Positions 12,077-20,975 of a stretch of 64,000 nucleotides of DNA are shown here, in pieces. This DNA is from Malaya genurostris (taxonomy: Eukaryota > Arthropoda > Insecta > Diptera > Culicidae): positions 248,469,771-248,533,770 of the forward strand of contig NC_080571.1 in NCBI RefSeq assembly GCF_030247185.1, given 5' to 3'. The position numbers were made by a program, and so were the translations under genes. The notes beneath the pieces were generated by a model. The model was given only the letters and a program-made list of their open reading frames with translations. It searched no databases and had not been told where the DNA came from. Position 1 is the stretch's first letter. Each line of letters begins with the position of its first letter.

Positions 12077-12325
12077 CGTCAACATTTCATAAGGTCACAT
12101 AAACAAATGAGAGTTTATCTTTGTTTACTTTCTCTTTTGTTAATATCTCGTTAATTTTCACGTGTACTTACAAAATATTCATGTATAATGAAAGACAATA
12201 TTCCCATGTTTCTAACAGTACCAAATATGTAGCGAACGTTTGTATAATAAAGCAGATATAGTCGAAAGAGAAAGTAAACAAATATATATTCTCAATTGTT
12301 TTTAGGCCCTTTTGAAATGTTGACG
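12077..12325. mobile_element. Foldback MITE with ~75-bp imperfect arms
   Basis: The left arm starts gtcaacatttcataagg and contains tttgtttactttctcttt. The right arm is its inverted counterpart (aaagagaaagtaaacaaa, then ccttttgaaatgttgac). Similarity continues, more weakly, toward the centre near 12200, so the whole would fold as a long hairpin. No coding capacity. The exact ends and target duplication are unclear. Confidence 0.65.
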
Positions 12326-12545
12326 TCGAATTGTCAACTTGCCATTCTCTCTTAGTAAATTCTACACAGCACTGATCATTTGTTTGAAGCGCCGTGAAAT
12401 ACTCAGAGTATGAAGTCGAGCGAAGAAATGTAGGAAAATTCTCTCACGATTCATGCATTGAGAGGCACGAGTTCTTGTAGCATCTCCTAGCGTATTGAAA
12501 ATGTTGTATACAATATAGAGAAATATCGAGCAGCTTCTGTCGAAT
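12326..12545 (+). repeat. Dispersed repeat, copy 1 (inverted copy at 15.5 kb)
   Basis: Shares aattgtcaa, ccattctct, cagc-ctgatcatt, gccgtgaaatac and gagcgaagaaatgta-gaaaa with the minus strand of 15545-15725 in the same order. The two copies are therefore members of one ~200-bp family in opposite orientation, about 3.1 kb apart. Function unknown; it could be the 5' part of a larger element. Confidence 0.65.
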
Positions 12546-13086
12546 TATCGGCAATCAGCAACACTGTTGGTGCGTTGTTTCTTTTGTTCGATTGTGAGTG
12601 AACCTTTTAATGCCTAAAATTTGTTTTTAATGAATCCGAGTGCGGTAACACTTATCAAACTATTTCTGAGCTTACAAGGATTTTTATCTTTGAAAAGCAA
12701 TGTTTTAATAATACACGGAACTCGTTACTACCATTTTTCATATATGAATAAGTAATGCCACTTATATGCCGGTTGGTTTGGCGTTTGTGGTGCGATTGGT
12801 GTGAACGTTTGACACATCTCATCTGGAGGTTGGTACTTTCGAATAATGATCATAGTTTGACATGCACATCAGCAGCTGGACTGCTTATGATTTTGTTTTG
12901 TGCGCCGTTCGAGACGGGACACATTTTGATTGAGAATCGCCTGTTTCTTCGTATTCGAAAAAATGCAGGATGACCTCGATCATGGAGTACTGGATGAACG
13001 AGTTCAGCACCTTCCAACATCATTTCCAAACAAATAAACAGTTAGGGTAACCGAAATTTTCGAAGAATTAAAGACGTAAAAGACTG

Positions 13087-14165
13087 ATGCCTACAAATAT
13101 TGGCAGTGATTTTGAAACTAGTTGGGTAGCCGTTACGTTAACAGTTTGAGCAGTATTTTAAAACAAAATACCGAAAATCAGTTTGTGCTCGCATCTCACC
13201 CGACGCAGTCGAAAATCGTTTACGGTCGAAACAAAAGAAACAAAGACAATACGCCAGTGAACAATAGAGTGTACGGAATGGTCAAATACGATTTAACAAA
13301 GCCTGAAACCGAATTCAATTTGTATAGATTTCAAGTGTTGCAAAGTTAGACCAGCAGCAAATGAAATTGAAATCTTACTTAAAGAACGAATGCATCTAGA
13401 CGCTAATAATGTAAGCGAGATTCAATTCAACAAGGCGTCTAACTGTGTGTACATTATGTTTAAACGTGAAAGCGATGCAACTGCATTCGCTTCGGTTAAC
13501 AACGAGGTGCACAGCGTTGAGTGTGACAACATTAAATACAAAATTCCTGTGCACTTGGTGGACAATGCCATAGAAGTACGCGTGCATGACCTTCCCCGCA
13601 GACCAGCGATCAGTGCGTTCGGGAAATCATGTCGCAGTACGGTGAAGTTCTTTCCATCGAAAGAGAAGTATGGCGGAATTTTTTCCCCGGCATCCGGAAT
13701 GGCGTGCGAGTGGTACGTATGCAACTACGTAAGGCAATTCCATCTTACATCATTTGTGATCCAAGTGGGACACGTCCGTGTAAAACGTTGATTACCTATG
13801 AAAATCAGCTGGTTACATGCCAGTTTTGTGAACAACCTGCACACTACGGTAAACCTTGCCCTGAAACTGCGAAAAAGGCATCTTCAACAAAAGACAAGGT
13901 CAACTGTTCAACAGCGAAAACTAGTGAGCGCAGTACTCATGTTTCATCATCAAACCAGCAACTGCAACCAATGTACAACAAGGCGCATCTAAAGCAACTA
14001 GCAACGAGCTCAAGACTACGAACAACAAGCAAAACGAAACGAAAATGGACACCAACAACAATACAACCGATGAGGCAATGGATGACGAGACGAGTCACGA
14101 ACAAAGTGCCCCTCAACCCTCGCAGGAGGGAAATGGAAGCTCCTCTCCTCCTAGAAAAAGAGTGA
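13087..14165 (+). pseudogene. LINE ORF1 (gag-like, one zinc knuckle), frameshifted
   Basis: Starts at an ATG (13087, MPTNIGSDFETSW) and runs through at least three frames (13122-13349, 13390-13600, 13629-14165). The middle part resembles the nucleic-acid-binding region of LINE ORF1 proteins: EIQFNKASNCVYIMFK, then IKYKIPVHLVDNAIEVRVHD. It is followed by one canonical knuckle, CQFCEQPAHYGKPC (C-x2-C-x4-H-x4-C), at about 13818-13860. The tail is Ser/Thr/Gln-rich and ends before TGA at 14165. The style recalls I-like or Outcast-like mosquito LINEs, but I cannot fix the clade. No endonuclease or RT follows. Confidence 0.65.
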
Positions 14166-14275
14166 CAACGAGATCCACTTCAAAACATTTATTATTTAAA
14201 ATAATCGGCTAATTCGGGCACGTTAAGCTTGTACGCAAATAGTCCTGAATAAAAATATCTTAAATAAAAAAAATA
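14166..14275 (+). repeat. 3' tail of the ORF1-only element
   Basis: Right after the ORF1 stop comes about 85 bp of non-coding sequence with a 'gaataaaaat' signal and an A-rich end (taaataaaaaaaat at about 14261-14274). The element therefore ends here as a retrotransposed unit containing ORF1 but no ORF2. Confidence 0.5.
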
Positions 14276-14815
14276 CCGAAAATGCTTCAAACATAGAATT
14301 TTCGAGTTCTATGCAAAGTTATATCGAAACAAAATATTATTTTAAAAAAGTCGACCTTGCACTTTTGAGGGATAAATATTATTTCGAATCGAGGAATATT
14401 TCAAAATGGTGGGTCGTTCCTTCCGGTACGAAAAATTACCCACTTAGCATGTTTCACTGACCCTGATCAATGGCACCTTAATGTATAACATTCGCATAAT
14501 ATTATTTTCACGAAAAATAGTAGGATATGCTTAAATACTACACAGACAAAATAATGAAACTTACACGCATGTTACGGATGATGATGCTTGGATTTATGCC
14601 TACGTCATTAATTTCTAATCATATTTCTGGTGACATTGAGAAAAAATTAGGTTATTGTGGTTAGGACAACTCGAAATGTTCACAATGGAGTTCTACCCAT
14701 TCTTCCACATTATGAATTTTGAAAAGGCGGTCCATAGTGAAGTGAGACGTATTGACGTTAAAAAACGAACCTAAGTCATTTAAAAATTAAGGCCGTATTG
14801 ACTTTTTTTTCGATT
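14276..14815. other. No gene recognised
   Basis: AT-rich with no motif-bearing frame. A 'tggtgggtcg ... acccactta' pair near 14405-14450 recalls the ggtgggtattac units at 11.4 kb. Confidence 0.4.
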
Positions 14816-14828
14816 ACCGTGGTATGGT

Positions 14829-15008
14829 CCAATGTGATAGAAACAGGTGAGGCAAACATAACTCGTTTTTCCACACCGTTCCGACTAGTTGGCATCAAAT
14901 CAAAGCATGTTTTTTTCATGTGTGTCGTCATACCGAACTATTTAAAAAGTTTTGATTCATAACACAAGCAACTCATGTGGTCTGCCCCACCTGTTTATAT
15001 CACATTGG
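14829..15008. mobile_element. ~180-bp MITE
   Basis: Inverted repeats of 26 bp (14829-14854 and 14983-15008) share 24 positions; the left starts ccaatgtgatagaaacaggt. Pairing continues weakly outward ('gtggtatggt' against 'gtgtggtgc'). No coding capacity; target duplication not resolved. Confidence 0.65.
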
Positions 15009-15022
15009 GTGTGGTGCACTAA

Positions 15023-15500
15023 ATTGGGTGTGGTCCGGCCAAAATATCAACATACAATATTATGTAGGCGTTATGTGTCGTTTGCCTGAATCTTTACGCC
15101 TCAACAGACCAGAATTATGTGCCAATAATGACAGGTTAAATACAAAAAAAAATAACAAATATCGTTCCAAAACCACCGTATTCGCTTGAATCGAGTTGCA
15201 TAAGTGCTTGGCCATCGAAAGGAAGAATACTAGATCGTTGAAATTTTTGTTTTGGCGCGCAACGAGATGCTTTGTGTGAAGATTGCACATGGATACTTGA
15301 TTCACGTGATTCTTTATTTCGAACCACGTGCTTAATTGAGTATCAAAATTATTGCTTACTAAATGACTGACGGAATGCATATGATTGTTCTAAGAATACC
15401 GAAGTTGATGGATTGTGTGTGATGGAGTCAGATGAATAATATTTGTCATTGTATATCAATGAAAAGTTTGTGCTGTAGAAGCGCTAAGGTCAAATTAAGT
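15023..15500. other. No gene recognised
   Basis: A 106-codon minus-strand frame (15060-15380) has no recognisable motif and begins within or next to a MITE; I treat it as chance. Confidence 0.4.
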
Positions 15501-15725
15501 GATTATTCTTGCATTTTGCTTTCGGATGATTTAGATGTAGCAATTAGATATAACTCGCTGCTTCTGAATGCATGAACCGTGAGAGAATTTTTCTACATTT
15601 CTTCGCTCCACCTCCACATTTGGGTATTTCACGGCCCTTGCCAAAATAGATACAGTTTTGCAATGATCGGCGCTGTGTGGAATTTACTTGGAGAGAATCG
15701 CAATTTGACAATTGACGCAGGCACT
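15500..15725 (-). repeat. Dispersed repeat, copy 2 (inverted)
   Basis: The minus strand matches 12326-12545 block by block (aattgtcaa, gattctctcc, gatcatt, gccgtgaaatac, gagcgaagaaatgtag, attctctcac, ttcatgcatt). The frame at 15579-15863 crosses it and is not a gene. Confidence 0.65.
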
Positions 15726-15846
15726 CACAGACATTTTCATAGACAGAACTCATACAAAGGTTATATGCACATAGTTAGAATAAGCGGCAATAGTAAAATT
15801 ATTCTATCGCAATTATCCACTGCCTGTATAGAATCGGATCGCAAAA

Positions 15847-16453
15847 CGAGCAACAATTCGTAAGTGGTTCGCAAAATTTCGTACTGGTCATATGAGCACC
15901 GAAGACGATGAACGCAGTGGACGTCCAAAAGAGGCTGTTACCGATGAAAACGTGAAAAAAATCCACAAAATGATTTTCAATGACCGTAAAGTGAAGTTGA
16001 TCGAGATAGCTCACATCCTAAAGATATCAAAGGAACGTGTTGGACATATTATTCACGAATATTTGGATATGAGAAAGCTTTGTGCAAAATGGGTGCCGCG
16101 TGAGCTCACAATCGATCAAAAACAACAACGAATTGATGATTCTGAGCAGTGTTTGGAGCTGTTATATCGAAATAAAACCGATTTTTTTCGTCGATATATA
16201 ACAATGGACGAAACATGGCTCCATCACTTCACTCCGAAATTCCCACTTCACACACGAAATTCTTTTTTTCCATTTTTTTCACAATAACAAAAGTAGCTAC
16301 ACTCAAAATGCAATATCTCACAAACTAATAATCAGACAGCTGTCAAATTTATCCACGTATCTTTTGAAGGTTGGTACTAACTGAAAATGGCATGGATTTA
16401 ATTCTAGTGGCGCCCTCTCATAGAAACGATACGAACTTTTCAGCCGAACTGTT
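15847..16453 (+). pseudogene. Mariner element, rearranged: middle of transposase joined to an inverted 5' end
   Basis: Plus strand 15847-16240 encodes the central part of a mariner-type (DD34D) transposase: the WFAKFRTG region, RSGRPKEAVTDENVKKIHKM, a second helix-turn-helix and the first catalytic motif YITMDETWLHHFTP. The frame lacks its N-terminus and the second and third catalytic residues. It then meets 16240-16453, which on the minus strand is a mariner 5' end: a TIR starting ACAGTTCGGCTGAAAAGTTC, a ~160-bp leader and an ATG followed by a Lys-rich start (MEKK). So the 5' end has been inverted and fused to the middle. The TIR is followed on the plus strand by TA at about 16454. Confidence 0.75.
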
Positions 16454-16821
16454 ATTCTAAGTTAAATGAACCATGCTGGTTTTTTGTTGCTGAGATGATA
16501 TCCGTCTCCCTTTGATGGCACTGATTGAATAGTGTGAAGAGTTGCTAGAGAGCGTTATTTGATACGATAAAAGCCATTCTTGCTGAGAAGAATGTTCAAA
16601 TTGGTAAGATCAATATCAACTTAAAATGTAAGCGTTGTCTCTCCAAATTAACAAAAATTTCTTCGTACATAAAAATATTTACTTTATTAGAGCTCTAATG
16701 TACGTGTGGCACTTTTTGGAAACTTGAACGTACAGAACAAGTTCTGAGAAAACGTCATCGATGCTGAAAAGCTATACACATTTTCGCAGTAATTTTGGGT
16801 GATGTTTCTTTTTCTGGCTTA

Positions 16822-18100
16822 AGAACTGTCCCAGAAAGTATGGACGCAACCAAAAACCGCTGCCATTTTGCAATGGTTCAGAATCTGTCAATTTTTATGG
16901 CTGCGTCCTGTTGTTTACACTCTTCTCTAACCACTTGTGCAGTTGTTTTTTTGTTTTTATTAGTTTGTTTCGAAATGCGTGGACTTTCAGCAGAACAACG
17001 TCGAAAAATTGTGTACAAATGGTGCACAGAACGCGGACTGTCACTGAGAAAGATGGCAAAAATGAAAGGAGTAAGTGAAAAACCGTGCGAAATGCAATCA
17101 GGAAGTTCGGCGAGGATAACACCTTTGAGGATAAACCGTAAACGGGTCGAAAAAAAGGTCCTGCTAACCCTCAGTTGGTTAAACGTATTCTGAAGGCGTT
17201 CGAGCAAAAGAAGGAGGTTTCACTTCGGGATGTGGCTGAAAAAGTGGGCACTTCGAAGTCAAATGTTCTTCGTGCTAAAGAACATTTGAATCTTCGAACC
17301 TATTTTAAGCAGAAACAACCAAAACGTAGTCCGAAACAAGAAGCATCGATCAGGCCGAGGGTTCGAAAGCTGTACAATACAATTCTTGCTGGAAATTTGA
17401 ACTGCATAATCATGGACGACGAAACCTACGTGAAACTCGATTAAAAATCCTTGCCGGGACCACAATATTATACGGTGCGAGAAGTGCAAGTGTTAAACCA
17501 GTCCGAGACATCGATTGAAGTCGAAAAATTTGGTAAGAAAGCTATGGTCTGGCAAGCAATTTGTAGCTGCGGTAAGATTTCGAAACTCTTCATCACCACT
17601 GCTTCAATGAACAGCGAAGTATACATCAAGGAATGTTTACAAAAACGATTTCTACCCATGATTCGAAGCCACGAGGATCCTGTTGTCTTCTGGGCAGATC
17701 TTGCATCTTGCCACTACTCGAAATCAACGGTAGAATGGTATACTACCAAAAATGTCACTTTCGTCCCAAAAGACATGAATCCACCAAATTGCCCACAACT
17801 TCGACCAATTGAGGAATCTTAGGAAACATGTCTCGGCAGTCGAAACCATTCAACCGTTCGAAAAAAATTGGAAAAAAAGTGTCAAAACTTGTCGCCAAGA
17901 AGACTGTACGGAATTTAATGAGGAACGTTCACAAGAAGGTGCGTCAGCTAGTCTACAATGGCTAAGAAGCAAATGTTGAGAATAATATTCTCTTGTTGTA
18001 GTCTTATTTTATCAGTATATCGAATAAAATTTGAATATCTAACACTTGTGAGTTATTTACAGCGAAATCAAAATGCGTCCATACTTTCTGGGACAGTCTT
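16822..18100 (+). mobile_element. ITmD37E (Tc1/mariner superfamily) transposon, complete ends
   Basis: A 1279-bp element bounded by 27-bp inverted repeats (16822-16848 and 18074-18100; shared core ACTGTCCCAGAAAGTATGGA) and flanked on both sides by TA (16820-16821 and 18101-18102), the expected target duplication. Length, TIR size and the catalytic spacing of the encoded protein fit the ITmD37E group first described from mosquitoes. Both ends are intact but the transposase is inactivated, so any movement would need a transposase supplied in trans. Confidence 0.9.
16975..17965 (+). pseudogene. ITmD37E transposase, frameshifted with stops
   Basis: The enzyme would cut and paste the element in the nucleus. 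ATG at 16975 opens MRGLSAEQRRKIVYKW and an N-terminal helix-turn-helix. A one-base loss near 17075 shifts the frame; the other frame then carries a TAA inside the GRKKG-type linker (about 17137). A second HTH follows at 17175-17290. The catalytic triad is visible: D in IIMDDETY (17412-17430), D in VVFWADLASCHYS, and E in CPQLRPIE, with exactly 37 residues between the last two (DD37E). Further breaks are TAA at 17442-17444, TAG at 17820-17822 and a frameshift near 17870. The C-terminus ends at TAA 17963-17965. Confidence 0.88.
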
Positions 18101-18102
18101 TA

Positions 18103-19030
18103 AGCGAATGAGTGTCGAATTCCGTAGATTGTAGGTTAAGTAATCAGAAAAATATTGAAGGGAAACGTTAACCACTTTGTCGTTTGACAATTCTGCTCTC
18201 CGAGCACATAAATGCGAATAAATACTTTTCGGGCGAGACTAAATTCGACGCGTCAGCTAGTACGTATACGAAAAAACATGCTTCAGTGAATTGAATTATA
18301 TAAAATGTACATAACGGAATTGTTTTTTTTTTCATAGAATTTATTCAAGATCGGGGACATCCAAGAATTCTCCGGAAAAAAGAAATCAGTACATGAACGC
18401 GTGACTGGTGACTTTTGCATAACTTTTGAGTGGGGTATGTTCTCGTAGTACTATATTCATCAAATTGACATACTGGGAATACATACCTTTGGAAGTTCTT
18501 GTCCATACAAAAACGATAACGCGATATTTTATTTAATTTACGCGAAATTTAATTAACGCACCTCGTCTTAGCAAGTAAATTGAAGGTCCAGTTTATCTTA
18601 TAGATAGAGTAAATTAAAAAGCAGTTGCTGAACAGTATGAAGCAACAATGGACCGTACTAAAATAAAAAAAAATCAATTTGAATGGGCCATAGTTAGCCA
18701 TCCTTGTACTGAAATATCTACCAAAGAACGCCAATGGAGCAAATGAATTCCATCTCAATTCCAGCGTTGAAAAGGACTAGAAAGATACAACGGACAACTG
18801 TAAAGATAATTATTAAAAAAAAGTTAAGATACAGGTTTTTTCACACAAAGCTCGAAGAAGTACTCGCACAGCCAGTTTTTCCAACAGCACTGTATCGAAA
18901 CGAGTCAACAAACTCGTTAAATACTACACAAGATGTTTAGTTCAATTTCACTTGAAATTCAATGGCATTTGAACTGAAACATTACTTACAGCTCATTAGT
19001 TCACCGTTGCTAATTTTCCTATAGGTTATT
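18103..19030. other. No gene recognised
   Basis: About 0.9 kb of AT-rich sequence with short frames and no motif; no tRNA and no TIR pair seen. Confidence 0.45.
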
Positions 19031-19176
19031 CCTTTTTTCGCCTCGAACAGTCATCGGGCGCGGTTCGCTTTTTCGAGCGCTCCGCAAGTAATTTATATTT
19101 ATTTATTCTTTGACGCGTAGTCTACGTCGCGCGCGGGCTTTTTTCATAGCCTTTCGGACAAATTTTATCTAGAATA

Positions 19177-20087
19177 ATGAAGTGCGGTGTAAAATCGTGT
19201 GTTAATATTGACGATCGCTTCCTTTGGAAATGCGAATTCTGTGAAAAATCGTACCATTCAGCCTGCATCGGCGTGCAGCGGCATCAAGAAAATTTTATTC
19301 TGGCATTTATGGTACCAGTGTGTGCCGACTGTCAACATTTAATAAGGACAGGAGCTGAAACTCTAAAACTACTTCATCTACAGGAGCAACTTCTAAAGCA
19401 CACAAAAAATCAAACGGAAACGTATCACCGGACCACTGCAGACATGAAAACCCATTACCTGGAAATATTCGACAGTGTCGAGCGCTTGCTCATCGACGTG
19501 AAGCAGTCATTGTCCAGTATCAGCAGAAACGACCACAACATTTGCGGTAAAGTAGGTCAGCGCATGCAGTCATTCGAGGCCTCGTTACACAGTGCCATAA
19601 AAAACGTTAGCGATTTTAGTAAAGTCAATGACCAGCACATCAAGGAAATGAGCAAACGGCTTCTTCGCCTCGAAGAAAAATTCTTACTACCTACGAAATC
19701 TGAAGTCCCTGCAATAATACCTAACACTATTCTGGAAGAATTGAGAGATGAAGTCAAAGCAATATCGACTTCAATCTCCAGTATCGGAACCAAAGACCAA
19801 AATACCAAACCTAAGTCTCTAGCTGAAGAACTCAAAGAGAAGGAAATTCAAACATGCGACAGTGGCTGGCGCTTAATTGGAAGTAAAAAAATCTGGAAAC
19901 GAGACTGGAGTGAGTATGACAAGAAACAGCGCACTCGACGGCTGCAAGAAAAACAAGCTGAAAAAGCAAACCTCAGACGAAAACATCGGAAGCGGAAACA
20001 ACAAAAGAATACAAATTACAGTATACGCAGTAAAAACAACAACTACACCAACAACAGCAAACACGACAACAACAACAACAACAACAA

Positions 20088-20119
<32 letters not shown>

Positions 20120-20883
20120 ACAACGACTATAATGTGCACTACAACAGCAACTTGAACACTAATTGTAACAATACCTGCCACAACAATAACAATAATATGT
20201 CATTACAATATACCTTACCCTTGGACAAAGACCTACTAGCAGCAGCACGGGTTCAATTCTCCGGGAATCCAGGTGCAGATATTGCCTCAAAATTCATAAA
20301 TTTTCAAAAAGGTGAAACCATCAACCCTTACAAAGGAACAAGAAGTATTCAAAACAACACTACTTCGGTCTTAGGAAGTAATGACACCGAAGCTACACAA
20401 TCCACTAACAATGTGAACACATCTTCAATACCACAGAACGTAAATACATCTACAGTATCACATGACATGAGTACAGACAGCCAATTCGAAGTTGATCCAA
20501 TGCGTCCTCCAATTGTACGTCTTACTTCACAATCTGCAAATGGCGACGAACGCTTCTTGAAAGCAAGACTTCGTGACCCGAAAATAATGCACGTCGTCCG
20601 TCTGTATTTGTCATACATGAAAAATCAACAACCTACAGTATGCATCGAGGGTATGACACCAACTAGTATAAAAATGCTATTAGCATCAGAAGGCCTTCCA
20701 ACAACACCTGACCACCTCCTACGAATCTTCATCGAAGTGCATCAGGAATATGGAATGAAACCTAAGGAAGCGCTGGCCGACCTGGACTCTTATGGGAAAT
20801 TTTTGACAAGTGAACGTACCCGCCGACTCCAACTAATCCGGGAAGCCGAACACAATTTTACAAGGCCGAATTTTCGGAAATAA
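19177..20883 (+). CDS. LINE ORF1 protein, PHD finger + Asn-rich tract
   Basis: A 568-residue intact frame from ATG 19177 to TAA 20881. Residues 3-52 have a clean C4HC3 pattern (C3, C8, C19, C22, H27, C30, C49, C52), the spacing of a PHD finger; in CR1-type ORF1 proteins this may help RNP assembly or chromatin contact. Residues about 60-215 are helical and charged (likely coiled coil). A basic stretch at about 240-275 follows (KKQRTRRLQEKQ, then RRKHRKRKQQ). An Asn-dominated region at about 286-341 is encoded by an AAC/CAA microsatellite, so its length will vary between copies. The last ~110 residues (from DPMRPPIVRLTS) look like a compact conserved domain that I do not recognise. ORF2 follows, its open frame overlapping this stop. 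Confidence 0.85.
20032..20205 (+). repeat. AAC/CAA microsatellite inside ORF1
   Basis: Imperfect (AAC)n with AGC interruptions encodes a run of Asn and Ser. On the opposite strand the same tract gives a Val-rich pseudo-frame (19873-20181), which is not a gene. Confidence 0.85.
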
Positions 20884-20975
20884 CGACGCCCTTTGACGAA
20901 GGAATAGAAACAAGAATTAGTAATGTAAGTATTCCAGAATTCTCAAAAACTTCTTCGCTTCACAAACAAAATGTG
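20814..20975 (+). promoter_or_regulatory. ORF1/ORF2 overlap: candidate recoding or reinitiation site
   Basis: ORF2's frame is open from just after a TGA (20811-20813), overlapping the last 70 bases of ORF1 in the -1 frame. It contains no ATG. The only nearby ATG (20971) is followed at once by TGA in its own frame; the ORF2 frame is offset by two bases (GTG at 20973). Either ORF2 is reached by -1 frameshifting or termination-reinitiation, or this copy gained a TG dinucleotide after an original ATG ACT GAA start. Confidence 0.5.

Noticed and set aside
19873..20181. 102-codon minus-strand Val-rich frame
   Set aside because: Antisense of the Asn-encoding AAC repeat inside the LINE ORF1.
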